A stretch of DNA of 32,996 nucleotides from Stramonita haemastoma (GCA_030674155.1 CM060322.1:57508282-57541277); one strand, 5' to 3'; shown: positions 13,177-22,464, counted from the stretch's first letter. Numbers and translations are program-made. The notes: a model not told the origin generated them from the sequence alone.

Positions 13177-13990
13177 TGAAGGGGGGAGGGGGGTGGGGAT
13201 AATGATCCTTATGACTTCATTATTGATGTGGCTTTGAGGGGAGGGAGGGAGGGGTGATTATGACTTAAATTAATCATTGATGTAGCTGGATGGAAGGGGG
13301 GGGGGGGAGTGACTTTAATAAATAATCATTGATGTAGCTGGATGGAAGGGGGGGGGGGGGGTGATTGTGACTTAAATTAATCATTGATGTAGCTGGATGG
13401 AAGGGGGGGGGGGGAGTTGTGGACTAAATAATCATTGATGAGTGGTGGTGTGTGTGTGTGGGGGGGGGGGGGGGGGGTGATTTGACTTAAATAATCATTG
13501 ATGTAGTGGTGGATAGGGGGGGTGTGTGTGAAATATCATTGAGTAGGGTGGGGGGGGGGTGATTATGACTTAAATTAATCATTGATGTAGTGTGTGGGGG
13601 GGGGGGTGGGGGTGATTGTGACTTAAAAATCATTGATGTAGCTGGTGGGGGGGGGGGGGGTGATTTGACTTAAATAATCATTGATGTAGTGGGGGGGGGG
13701 GGGGGGGGGTGATTATGACAAATTTATCATTGATGTAGGTGGGGGGGGGGGGGTGATTGTGACTTAAATAATCATTGATGTAGCTGGAGGTTGGGGGGGG
13801 GGGGGTGTTTAGACAAATAATCATTGATGTAGGGTGGGGGGGGGGGGGGGTGATTATGACAAATTCATCATTGAGTGGTGGGGGGGGGGGGGGGGATTAT
13901 GACTTAAATTAATCATTGATGTAGGTGTGTGTGTGGGGGGGGGGGGGATTATGACTTAAATTAATCATTGATGTAGGTTGGAGTGGGGTT
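13177..13990. repeat. About 50-bp minisatellite with a G-tract in each unit
   Basis: About 16 units of gattatgacttaaattaatc, attgatgtagctgg and a G run of 9-20. The non-G part is well kept while the G runs vary in length and interruptions. The first units (13177-13260) are loose variants with gggaggg-type blocks. There are four or more G tracts within any 200 bp of plus strand. Confidence 0.9.
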
Positions 13991-14430
13991 TCCTTATTTT
14001 TTGTTAATCATGTTAGAGTAGGGGGGGGGGGGGGGGGGAGTTGATGGTAACTTTGTCGAAATATCTCTCTCTTGTTATTTTTGTTGTGTGTGGTGTTGTT
14101 ACTTTCTTTTTGTTCTTTTTTTTAATAGTATTACTACTTTTTGTTATTTATGTGACAGTGGTGGGGGCTTTGATTGTAATATGTGGTAGGTTTGGGGTTT
14201 TTTGTTTTTTTTTTTTTTTTGGGGGGGGGGGGGGAGCTGATGTCATTGTGACTGTTGTCTATTGTAATGTCTGTTTTCTCCCATGGTGATACTTGGGGCC
14301 TCTCTGTATAAATAGCATCCTCACCGTCTGGGAATTTTATATTTGGAATTTCCTCTTTTCTAGCCCTCTCTTTGTGTCTGCCCTTATCCATTTCTCCCTG
14401 TCACCTTCTTGTCTATTTTCTGCCCTCTTA
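13991..14430. other. T- and G-rich unassigned sequence
   Basis: Contains G runs at about 14021-14038 and 14221-14234, each near T-rich sequence. Open frames here are low-complexity. The segment 14290-14430 is pyrimidine-rich without an identifiable feature. Confidence 0.4.
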
Positions 14431-14700
14431 ATATTTATTTATTTATTTATTCATTTTATTTATTCTTTTATATCGAGGATAATGGGATAAGCACTCGTGT
14501 GCTTTTTTTTCATCCAGGCACACAATGGCCTACTCTTACGAAAAGCGGAACAGGATTTAAAGTGTGCGCAAGATGTTCTGCTTGCGTTCGCACACGGGGG
14601 CCTCGGTTTACAGTCTCATCCGAAAGACTTTTGGGGAGAGTGGAGTAAGCACTGATGTTAACTCCAAGGGGAAAATCCCCTCCAACAGGAATCGAATTCA
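14431..14700 (-). mobile_element. SINE family A, copy 2 (internal deletion)
   Basis: Same left-to-right order as copy 1, beginning with a TTTA tail and atcgaggataatgggataag. About 45 bases are missing: catccag (14511-14517) joins directly to gcacacaatggcc, skipping the gtatgcagttttgtaa block. The right end keeps aatcccctcc and ggaatcgaatt, the start of the B-box region. Confidence 0.85.
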
Positions 14701-15078
14701 ACGGGAATTCTTGGTCCATTCATTGTCCTGCCTTTTTTCCATAAAGTTTTAAAAGATAGCAATTATCTCCCAGGTTGGATGCACTGGGCCTGACTTGTCA
14801 AGGGCTTAATACCAGTTCAGCACATTGTTGCTGTATGACAGACAGCAATAGCTGCTCTCTGAGGGTTCAATGAACAAGTAGAAGAAGAAGATGTATTTTT
14901 GTATTGATGTGGTCTATGGATGTACTTTATGACTCACCACCTCTGAAACACTACTGTGTTAAGATAAATAAATATGATGAGAGCACAGGGAGGGCAGTGT
15001 GTAGTGTAGCCTGAGATAACAGTGACAGAGCAGAAACAGCTCGTCTGATTCACTCCTCCACCTCTCCTATACAAAGGA
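14701..15078. other. Unassigned spacer
   Basis: About 380 bases with no recognised gene. A short (GAA)n patch lies at about 14878-14890. Confidence 0.4.
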
Positions 15079-15079
15079 C

Positions 15080-15332
15080 ACACAGCTACACACATATGCA
15101 GCACCTGACTAAATTGATGTTACACAGTTACACACATCTGCAGCACCTGACTAAATTGATGATACACAGTTACACACATCTGCAGCACCTGACTAAATTG
15201 ATGTTACACAGTTACACACATCTGCAGCACCTGACTAAATTGATGTTACACAGTTACACACATCTGCAGCACCTGACTAAATTGATGTTACACAGTTACA
15301 CACATCTGCAGCACCTGACTAAAGTAATGATC
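15080..15332. repeat. 42-bp minisatellite, six units
   Basis: The unit is acacagttacacacatctgc, agcacctgactaaattgatg and tt. Because 42 is a multiple of 3, one plus-strand frame (15096-15335) stays open with a 14-residue repeat containing LQHLTKLM. It has no host exon context. It directly abuts the LINE remnant. Confidence 0.92.
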
Positions 15333-15344
15333 TGATTCAGTCTA

Positions 15345-16260
15345 TGCACACACTGAAAAGTAGTTTTAACGTTAAATCTTGGATGACTTTTAAAAAGTTA
15401 GAACTGAATGATGATAAAACAGCTAGGCTTTCATAACTTCCATCAAAGATGTCTACATCTGCTCAGCTCTATGTCTGATTCACAGTTTGTCGGTACTGCC
15501 AGGGTACATTTTTTTTTATGAATCAGCTGAAAATCTTGTGAGTTGTACTTGATTCTGGCTTGACTAGACTATGAAAGATAATGTCATCAGTCTGACATGT
15601 ACGACCAGCTTTGAACTTGGCTGTATGATATCAGTTCTGTTTGTCATTCCCCTCCACATCAAGCCACTCTGACTCTGAATTCAGCATGTGTGCTCTGCTG
15701 TACTGATTTCTGTACTGATTACTGCAACACACTTCTTGTCATCTGCCCACAAAAAATCTCCTCCATTTTTTTAAAAGCCTAAAACCTGTAGAACAAATTA
15801 ATTCTCAGAATGGTCTGTACCAAACATATCACTCCACACCCTCGTTCTTTGCACTGGCTTCCCATGGAGGCAAGAATTGAGTACAAAGTCGTGTGCGTGC
15901 CTTTGCTATGGTGCAGTTTGTGTACATCTGGTCTACAATAGCAAACACATTGCTTATAAATTAAATGGAGCAGCATTTTGTCTAAAATCACATTTTAGTG
16001 GATAGACGTTGACTTGAAATGAAGACACACATGGAGCATTTGGAATTTTTAAAAATGACTGACTACATATTCTTCTAACCGTATTCAGATATAAATACTC
16101 GCCAGCAAGGGACTTTTACTTATCATCTGAAATTCTCAATTTACCAGTTGTAAAACGTGAAGTCAATGCTTCTTTTCTTTTCTTGTTTGGAACTCGCTTC
16201 TTCAGAAATCCGCTTTTCATCAACTTTTTTCTAAATTCCACAAAGCTGGCAAACAACACA
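15345..16260 (+). pseudogene. Decayed LINE ORF2 C-terminus (RT palm/thumb to end)
   Basis: Plus-strand translation in changing frames gives a familiar order for jockey/CR1-type non-LTR retrotransposons. VKSWMTFKKLELNDDKT lies at 15366-15421, then SKMSTSAQL (near 15445) and ENLVSC followed by TMKDNVIS (15528-15590). Next comes a damaged form of the LSRLDYCN region with DYCNTLL-like residues (near 15715-15740), then HITPHPRSLHWLPMEARIEYK (15822-15885). The segment ends with an NTRQQ/TPAR-like and LPVVKREVNASFLFLFGTRF-like stretch (about 16095-16200), in the place of the usual terminal WNSLP and LKTHLF region. There are several stops and frameshifts. The YxDD catalytic box lies upstream and is absent. 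This is a 5'-truncated dead copy. The next feature is its 3' end. Confidence 0.8.
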
Positions 16261-16424
16261 GCTTTCAACAACAACAACAACGCACGCATGCACGCACACA
16301 TGCACGCACGCACGCACATACGCACACACACACACGCACACACACACACGTGTAGCAGATCGCTGCTTACTCAATTGTACCATCTGGAAATAAAAATTTG
16401 ATTGATTGATTGATTGATTGACAC
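16261..16424 (+). mobile_element. LINE 3' end: CA-rich UTR, tail module and (TTGA)n
   Basis: After the coding remnant comes a (CAA)n patch, a 70-bp CA/GCAC tract, then gcttactcaattgtaccatc followed by tggaaataaaa (about 16363-16396) and five TTGA units. The gtaccatctggaaataaa module recurs at 22433-22450 and 30041-30058, which marks it as a family 3' end. Confidence 0.75.
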
Positions 16425-16677
16425 GCACACACACAAGAAAAAGGTTGATACTGCATAGAACACGGTTCATCTTCTTTTTTGTCCCCTCCTCCCTCCCTTC
16501 TGTCATCTCCCCCCACCCCCCACCCCCCCACTTTCCTCCCTATAACCTGTCTGTATCTCACCCTGGCCTTTCTATAGGTGTTCATACTGTGTTCTCCATG
16601 TGTGGATAGCCTTGTGTCATGTATATATTTAGATATATGTGTGTGTGTGTGTGGCAACTGGGTTATTGAGTGTGTAT

Positions 16678-17035
16678 TATTTTATTTTTTTTTTTTGTAT
16701 ATCAAGGATTTTGGAATAAGCACTCGTGTGCTTTTTTTTTTTTTTTTTTTACATCTAGTCCCCATGTTATGCAGTTTTGTAAATTTTGTCATCTGTTCCC
16801 ACTGGCACACAATGGCCTACTCTTAGGAAAAGAGGTACAAGATTTAAAATGTGCGCAAGATGTTCTGTGTGCGTTTGCACACAGGGCCTCAGTTTATTGT
16901 CTTATCCAAAGGACTTAAGGGTAAAGTGGAGTCAGCACTGATGTGAACTCCAGGGGGAAATTTCCCCTCAAACGGAAATCAAACCCGGGTCGTCAAATTG
17001 CGAGCGCAATGTTCTGACCACCAGGCTGTAGATCC
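16678..17035 (-). mobile_element. SINE family A, copy 3 (most complete)
   Basis: This copy runs from a T-rich tail at the left through atcaaggattttggaataag, ttacatctagtccccatg, cactggcacacaatggccta, tgtgcgcaagatgttctgtg and gtggagtcagcactgatg to the tRNA-like head at the right. On the minus strand that head reads ctacagcctggtggtcagaa near 17034-17015 (A-box-like, two mismatches) and cccgggtttgatttccg near 16988-16970 (B-box-like, two mismatches). It is therefore the only family-A copy here with both boxes visible. The family has a 3' tail of TAAA/AATA type. Confidence 0.85.
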
Positions 17036-17044
17036 CATCCCCCC

Positions 17045-17448
17045 ATGTGTGTGTGTGTGTGAGTGTGTGTGTACGCATGTGTGTGTGCGTGCGAGTGTGT
17101 GTGCGCGTGTGCACGGGTACAGTGTATGTGTGTGTTGGATTTCATTTTACGTCTTTTCACAAAATGTGATAGTCTATTAGACATTTTAAAAAAAGAAAAA
17201 AGAAAAAAAAAGTGTGTCAGTGTGTATGTGGGGAGGGAGTGGGGGGTAGGAGGGGGAGTTTTGGAAGTGGGGGAAGGGGGTTATGTGTGTGTGGTTGTGT
17301 GCGTGCGTTGCGTGTGAGTGTGCGTGCGTGCGTGTGCGCGAGTCGTAGTGTGTGTGCGTGTGTGCGGAGTGTGTGTGTGTGTGTTGTGTGTGTGTGCTTG
17401 TGTGTGTGTGAGTGTGTGTGCATGTGCGCGAGTCGAGTGTGCGTGTGC

Positions 17449-17491
<43 letters not shown>

Positions 17492-17512
17492 GTGTGTGTG
17501 TGTGTGCATGTG
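17045..17512. repeat. GT-rich tract with GC and G-rich interruptions
   Basis: Blocks of GT and gtgcgtgcgtg (17046-17135), a mixed spacer with an (A)n patch (17185-17212), a G-rich patch (17228-17280) and GT again (17284-17512). Open frames on both strands are low-complexity Cys/Val or Thr/His. Confidence 0.88.
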
Positions 17513-17609
17513 CTGGTATTCTGGCTCAGTATTCAGGGATGCTCTTTCTTCTGTGATCTCCAGTGCCCCTCTCTCTCTCTTTTTTTTTTCAAGTCATCAG
17601 TAACAGTTC

Positions 17610-17750
17610 GAATGTCTGGTCTTTCTCCTGTAGACTGTCTATCTATCCACTGTCTAGTGGTCAGGTGTCTGGTCTTTCTCCTGTAGACTGTCTATCTATC
17701 CACTGTCTAGTGGTCAGGTGCCTGGTCTTTCTCCTGTAGACTGTCTATCT
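17610..17750. repeat. 53-bp minisatellite, left part
   Basis: Nearly three units of ggtctttctcctgtagactg, tctatctatccactgtctag and tggtcaggtgtct. The array is split: it stops at ctgtctatct (17750) and resumes at atccactgtctag (18183), with a family-B SINE between. Confidence 0.92.
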
Positions 17751-18182
17751 TTGTATTTTTTTTTTTTTTTTTGTATTTTGTACCACTTTAAATCACAGCA
17801 GATTTCTCTGCGTGAAATTCAGGCTGCTGTCCCAGGGAGAGCTCGTCGCCACAAGTGCAGCGCCTACCATTTTTTTCCTTCTTTTTCCTGTATGCAGCTG
17901 TATTTGTTTCCCTATCAGAGTGGCTTTTTTCTACAGAATTTTGCCAAGGTCAACCCCCTTGTTGCCGTGGGTTCTTTTACGTGCACTAAATAATGATGTG
18001 TAACACACGGTACCTCAGTTTATCGTCTCATCCAAAAGACTAGCGCCCAGACCACCACTCAGGGTCTAATGGATGGGGGGAAAGTTTTGGGCCCAAACGG
18101 GTTACGAACCACCGCACACTCTGACCCAGACATTTTGCTTTTAGGCAAGACGCGATACCACCTAGACCACCAATCCACTGTC
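17751..18182 (-). mobile_element. SINE family B, copy 1 (full length, inserted in a minisatellite)
   Basis: Left to right: a T-rich tail, gtaccactttaaatcacagc, agatttctctgcgtgaaatt, ggctgctgtcccagggagag, gtatgcagctgtatttgttt, tttctacagaattttgcc, gccgtgggttcttttacgtg, cctcagtttatcgtctcatc, then the tRNA-like head. On the minus strand the head has a perfect A box (tggtctaggtg, 18179-18169) and a B box (ggttcgtaacc, 18110-18100). The flanking 53-bp repeat is cut cleanly, which fixes both ends. No clear target duplication is visible. Confidence 0.88.
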
Positions 18183-18225
18183 TAGTGGTCAGGTGTCTGG
18201 TCTTTCTCCTGTAGACTGTCAAGCC
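18183..18225. repeat. 53-bp minisatellite, right part
   Basis: The array resumes in register: atccactgtctagtggtcag, then gtgtctggtctttctcctg and tagactgtc. Joined with 17610-17750 it forms one continuous array. Confidence 0.9.
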
Positions 18226-18970
18226 ACAGTTTTGGGGATGCTGCACCATGTTTATTTGTCAGGGAAGATGTGTTGATGTTGTCATGTATACAGCTGTCAG
18301 GAGAGATGTTCAAATTCATTTAACGTCTTTTCACAAGTTGTGATATATGTTGGGGGGGGGGGGGGGGGGGAGTGTCAGGGAAGGGGGTGTAGTTTTTGCA
18401 ATGTATGGGATAAAGAAATTTAGGGGATCAATACTTGCTAAGTGATTTTTTTTTTAAAAAGAAGGAAAAACAACCTTTTAATTACTAACCTATTGAACTA
18501 CAATAAACAAAACTGAAAATGCAGTTCTAACAATCTTAACAAAATCATTAATATTTCCAATGAAAACAGTAAAAAAATATCAGTTACCGAATTTCACATT
18601 AGAAAAAAAACAGAATACCTATCATAATGTAAGTGATTCCTCCCCCCCCCCACCCCCACACCCCCATGAGGAAAGAAAAACAATACAAAACAAATCCACC
18701 CATAACAAGAATGGGAACACCCAACAACAACTGCAAAAAATCAGCAACCTCTCCTAGCCCCCCCACCCCCCCAAAAAAAAACAAAAAAAACACACAAGCA
18801 AAATAAACAATGATAGGAATGCAAATACAGAAAACATGAAAAATACTCCCAAACACCCCCCCAAAAAAAAAAAAAAACAAACAAAAAACCACCCAAACCC
18901 ACCAAAAACAAACCCAAAACAAAACCCAACAACAACAACAAAAAAACCAACTTACAAACGAGAAAAAATA
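18226..18970. other. Low-complexity A/C-rich region, no gene
   Basis: Holds a G run at about 18351-18370, short T and A runs, and from 18640 to 18955 a plus strand almost free of G and T (C runs plus poly-A with CAAA and ACCC words). The minus-strand Phe/Val/Gly-rich open frames come from this skew. Confidence 0.6.
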
Positions 18971-19009
18971 AGTGCAGGATTAGAGCGTCTTGAAAGATGT
19001 GTTGATGCT

Positions 19010-19232
19010 CTCTGCTCTCACTCTTCAGGGTGGCTATAAACCAAGGCCCCATGTGCAAACGCACACAGAATATCTTGCTCACACGTTAAATCCTGTTCGC
19101 TTTTTGTAAGAGTAGGCCATCGTTGTGGCGGTGGGAACAGATGACATTACAAAATTGCATGCACACGGGGACTGGATGTAAAAAAGCACAAAAAGTGCTT
19201 TTCGCATTATCCTGGATAGAAAAGAATCTAAG
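19010..19232 (+). mobile_element. SINE family A, opposite-orientation copy
   Basis: This is the only family-A copy read in the forward sense: ataaaccaaggccccatgtg, caaacgcacacagaatatct, acgttaaatcctgttcgctt, gtaagagtaggccatcg, gtgggaacagatgacatt and gactggatgtaaaaaagcac, ending at cattatcctggatagaaaag. The tRNA head at the left is missing. Confidence 0.8.
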
Positions 19233-19890
19233 TAAGGGTGTCAGGGTCTTCCATTTTACCCATGTAGCTTGGTCACACTTGTCACACAGTTTTGTCACAA
19301 AGTAGTCAAGTCAAAAACTCTTAAATCATCCGCTGAAGGGCAATTACAATACTGACAGGCATATTGATACGAATCATAATGAAAAGACACAGGATAGGTA
19401 CATTTCATATGTATTAAAACATTCTAAGATAACTTCAAATTAAATAAGATAACTTCAAATTAAATATCGCAAACACTCACGACACGTGCGTGCGCACACG
19501 CATGCATGCACGCATGCACACACATATACACACACTAATGTAGGAATACAATGTGGTTGAGACCATTGGCTAGAAAAGACATTTAGACTATTATTAATTT
19601 AACCCGCGCCCATGATACACCACCACACACACACACACACACATGTTGTCACATGGTATTGTCACAAAGTATTGTCACACAGAATTGTCATACATTAGTG
19701 TCACACACAGTATGTGCTTCACAACATGGTCTTCTGGTTGTCAGCTAGTTAAGTTTTTTTTTCTCACTTTTTAATATTTTTTTATGATATTATATTTTTT
19801 AGATGAAGCAAGGAAGTGTGTGCATGTGTAATCAGCATGTGTACACTGTAGTTATAAATTCTCATGAATGTTTGGTTTGTCACTCAGGTA
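19233..19890. other. Unassigned, with TGTCACA-type short repeats
   Basis: Contains clustered attgtcacacag/ttgtcacaaag words at about 19268-19306 and 19646-19705, a 20-bp doublet (aagataacttcaaattaaat at 19427-19466), and a CG/CA alternating patch at about 19484-19530. No gene is seen. Confidence 0.5.
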
Positions 19891-19980
19891 GTGGAAACAT
19901 GAGGAAGATAATACAGAACAAGGGGTGAAAAAGAAAAAGAAAATTTGAATGAATGATTGAATGAATGGATGAAAATGAAT
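19891..19980. repeat. Direct repeat, left copy (partner 20267-20350)
   Basis: Begins gtggaaacatgaggaagata and ends gaatggatgaaaatgaat. The partner at 20267-20350 matches along its whole length, apart from a few short indels and substitutions. A family-A SINE occupies the interval. Confidence 0.9.
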
Positions 19981-19985
19981 GGATA

Positions 19986-20266
19986 AATGGATTGATTTGA
20001 TTTATTTGATTTATTCTTTTATATCAAGGATAATGGAATAAGCATTCATATGCTTTTTTTTTTTTTACATCCAGTCCCTTTGTGCTTGCAGTTTTGTAAC
20101 TGTCATCTGTTCCCACCGGCACACGATGGCCTACTCTTACAAAAAGCGGAACAGGATTTAATGTGTGCGCAGGATGTTCTGCGTGCATTCACACACAGGG
20201 CTTCAGTTTGTAGTTCATCCGAAGGACATTTGGGGGAGAGTGGAGTCAGCACTGATGTTAACTCCA
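19986..20266 (-). mobile_element. SINE family A, copy 4 (flanked by long direct repeats)
   Basis: The tail is a mix of TTGATTTGATT and TTTATT, followed by the usual order: atatcaaggataatggaata, ttacatccagtccctttgtg, gcacacgatggcctactctt, tgtgcgcaggatgttctgcg and gtggagtcagcactgatgtt. It stops at aactcca, so the tRNA head (its 5' end) is missing. At that break the right copy of the 84-90-bp direct repeat starts. Confidence 0.85.
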
Positions 20267-20350
20267 GTGGAAACATGAGGAAGATACCAGAACAAGGGGT
20301 GAAAAAGAAAAGGAAAATTTGAATGATTGAACGAATGGATGAAAATGAAT
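20267..20350. repeat. Direct repeat, right copy (partner 19891-19980)
   Basis: Same sequence as 19891-19980 with a few short deletions and substitutions. It is followed at once by the tail of a family-C SINE. Confidence 0.9.
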
Positions 20351-20385
20351 TGTTTTTTATTTTATTTTATTTTATACCACCTTAT
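20351..20385 (-). mobile_element. SINE family C, copy 1, tail part
   Basis: The text ttttattttattttataccac then cttat equals the tail of the other family-C copy (25312-25335). The element is cut here by a 621-bp hAT-like insertion and continues at about 21016. Confidence 0.75.
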
Positions 20386-21006
20386 CAGGGTTCGCGATAA
20401 CCGGTAATTGTCGGTATTTTACGATTGTAAACAGGGAATACCGAACATTTTCGAAGCAGCCGGTACCGCGCACCGATTCTGTTTGCCTGTGGCCGATTAG
20501 ATTTCCGTCTCAAAAGAAAAGTCTGAAGTGACATTTTCTGACAGTCTGTCATGCACCTGTGCTTACGCACCCACCCTTCCCACCCCTTCCAACGCAGCGT
20601 GCAGAACAGCAAGCTTTACTGTGAAAGAATAGAGCTTCGCGCTCTGATGACAGTGGGTTCCATTCACAATGAGTAAATGGGGCCTAGGCCTAGAGGGTCT
20701 TTGACTATGAATTTGCCCTTTGCTTTGAGAGAGATGAGTCGAAAATGGCTGAAAAAAATCAGAGGTCGCTTTTTTCTTTCTTTAAAAAACCCTCAGTCCC
20801 CAAACAATCCAGAGATGAAGATGCAAGTGATAGCGGTAGCACTAGTGCCAGTTTGGATGCTTTTTCTGGTTCAGCCTCACTGAAGAGTTTCGTTTTGTTC
20901 ACAGTACATACCATATTTTATGGGACTGATTTTGGGGGAGTTGGTAGTATATCTTTGAAATGGCAACTCGCAGTACTGGTTTTAAAAAATCCTAGCGCGA
21001 ACCCTG
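20386..21006 (+). mobile_element. hAT-like non-autonomous DNA transposon (621 bp)
   Basis: The ends are an 11-bp perfect terminal inverted repeat: cagggttcgcg at 20386-20396 and its complement at 20996-21006. Close inside the left end lie ccggtaattgtcggtatttt and aataccg, a subterminal inverted pair. CAGGG termini fit hAT elements. The element sits inside a SINE whose uninterrupted relative is at 25312-25737. The flanks share CCTTA but do not give a clean 8-bp target duplication. It carries only the first exon-like stretch of a coding region, so it is internally deleted. Confidence 0.7.
20745..20885 (+). pseudogene. N-terminal remnant of a hAT-type transposase
   Basis: From the ATG at 20745 the peptide starts MAEKNQRSLFSFFKKPSVP and continues with an acidic, Ser-rich stretch (DEDASDSGSTSAS). 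A short basic-aromatic start of the form SLFSFFKK followed by a disordered Ser/Asp region is the usual N-terminus of KIAA1586/ZMYM-like hAT-derived proteins and their transposons, as I recall. No zinc finger, RNase-H-like core or dimerisation region follows. The frame continues to 21125 only by running into SINE sequence. It lies wholly inside the inverted-repeat-bounded element, so it is a leftover of the source transposase gene. An unrelated small ORF cannot be excluded. Confidence 0.5.
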
Positions 21007-21310
21007 CCTTAGGCCTATGCCACAGCAGATTTCTCTGCATGAAATTCAGGCTGCTCTCCCCGGGGAGAGGGTGTTGCCACAAGAGCAGCGCCTACCCATT
21101 ATTTTTTCTCAGGGATGGTATCTAAACACGACACCTGTGTGCATGCTGGTTTTTAAAAAATTTTTTAAATAATTTTGTTATCCGCTCCTACTGGCACACG
21201 ATGGCCTGCGCTTCTGAAAGGCGGAACGGGATTTAATGTGTGCGCAAGATGTTCTGCATGCGTTCGCACACGGGGCCTTGGTTTATAGTCTCATCCGAAA
21301 GACTGAATGA
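21007..21310 (-). mobile_element. SINE family C, copy 1, body (mosaic of B and A)
   Basis: Begins, after a 9-base junction, with tatgccacagcagatttctc, tgaaattcaggctgctctcc and ccacaagagcagcgcc, as in family B. It then switches at ggatggtatctaaacacgac, tgtgtgcatgctgg and ttgttatccgctcc to a family-A-like middle: cacacgatggcctgcgcttc, tgtgcgcaagatgttctgca and cttggtttatagtctcatcc. The tRNA head is lost near 21305. Confidence 0.85.
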
Positions 21311-21399
21311 CTCCGAATGGGGGGATAAATGGACAGATGACTAAAAGAAAGTGTTCTTTTGCAAGATGATGATGGTGAGAGGATTTGAAATGTTATTGA

Positions 21400-21832
21400 C
21401 TTGATAGTGGGGGGGGGGGGGGGGGAGTAAGTGGGGGAGGGGAAAAAGGGGGGGAAGGGGGAGAAGGTAATGGGGGGGATGACTTAGGGGAGGTGACAGG
21501 GGAAGAGGGGGGGGGGAAAGAGGGGGGACAAAGTGGGGGGGGAAAGAGGGGGGGGGCAAAGAGGGAGAAAGGGGGGGGAAAGAGGGGAGGGAAAGAGGGG
21601 AAGGGAAATGGGGGGATGGAGGAGGGAAAACGGGGGGGGGGGGGGGAGGGGGGGGATGGGGGTTGGGAAGGGGTGGGGGGAGGGGTTGGGAAGGGGTGGG
21701 GGGTTGGGAAGGGGGGGGTTGGGAAGGTGGGGGGGTTGGGGGGGGGAAGGGGTGGGGGGTTGGGGGGGAGGGTGGGGGGTTGGGGAGGGGTTTGGGTGGG
21801 TGGGGAGGGTAGGAGGGGTGGGGGGGTAGTTA
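21400..21832. repeat. G-rich block (GGGGGGAAGG/GGGTTGGG types)
   Basis: Over 430 bases the plus strand has almost no C. First G/A words predominate (to about 21650), then G/T words such as gggttgggaaggggtggggg. Open frames are Gly/Arg or Pro-rich artefacts. Confidence 0.92.
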
Positions 21833-21884
21833 CGGCATTTCTGTGTTATAAATCCATTGTTGATTTCTATAAATTCCACATGGT

Positions 21885-22050
21885 CACACACACACACACA
21901 CACACACCCACACACACGCACACACACACTCAGCACGCATGCATGCATCACACACACATGCATGCATACAAACACATGCACACACACACATGTGCACACA
22001 CACACACACACATATACTCACACACAACATGCATACACACACATGCATTT
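21885..22050. repeat. CA-rich tract with GCATGCAT words
   Basis: (CA)n mixed with gcatgcatgcat and acacatgcatgcatac blocks, alternating purine-pyrimidine throughout, therefore a candidate for Z-DNA. Confidence 0.85.
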
Positions 22051-22062
22051 TTTAAATTTCTT

Positions 22063-22346
22063 CTTTTTTTGGGGGTACCACTTTATGTCACAGCAGATTT
22101 CTCTGCGTGAAATTCGGGCTGCTCTCTCTCTCTCTCCCCGGGGAGAGCGCGTTGCTACAAGTGCAGCGCCAATCCATTTTTTTTTTCTTTTTCCTGCATG
22201 CAACTGTATTTGTTTCCCTATCAGAGTGGCTTTTTTCTATAGAATTTTGCCAGGGTCAACCCCCTTGTTGCTGTGGGTTCTTTTACATGTGCTAAATAAT
22301 GATGTGTAACACACGGGACCGCGGTTTATCGTCTCATCCGAAAGAA
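22063..22346 (-). mobile_element. SINE family B, copy 2 (head lost)
   Basis: Order as in copy 1: gtaccactttatgtcacagc, agatttctctgcgtgaaatt, gctctctctctctctccccg (the CT run is expanded here), tgcatgcaactgtatttgtt, tttctatagaattttgccag, tgctgtgggttcttttacat, cgcggtttatcgtctcatcc. It ends at gaaag, where a CA-rich tract starts. The tRNA-like head is absent. Confidence 0.85.
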
Positions 22347-22464
22347 AACACACAACAAACACACATGGACACACACATGCATGCACACAAACACAAACAT
22401 GATGATAAAAAGCAAATCAATGCTTATCCAATGTACCATCTGGAAATAAAAATGTTGACTTTGA
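22347..22464 (+). mobile_element. LINE 3' end module (tail only)
   Basis: A CA-rich stretch, then caatgcttatccaatgtacc followed by atctggaaataaaaatg and ttgactttgaaaac. It matches the tail at 16363-16396. No coding part precedes it, so it is a severely 5'-truncated insertion or only a shared 3' end. Confidence 0.6.

Noticed and set aside
15096..15335. Protein with 14-residue repeats
   Set aside because: The 42-bp unit is a multiple of three, so one frame is open automatically. There is no coding context on either side.
16183..16401. A separate small protein gene at the CA tract
   Set aside because: Its N-terminal part is the decayed LINE C-terminus in one of its frames and the rest is the CA-rich 3' region.
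18599..19082. Minus-strand Phe/Gly/Val-rich membrane-like proteins
   Set aside because: They come from poly-A and C-run sequence on the plus strand and run into a SINE. Hydrophobicity here reflects base composition.
20745..21125. Host gene of 126 codons
   Set aside because: It lies inside an inverted-repeat-bounded element and its 3' half is family-C SINE sequence.
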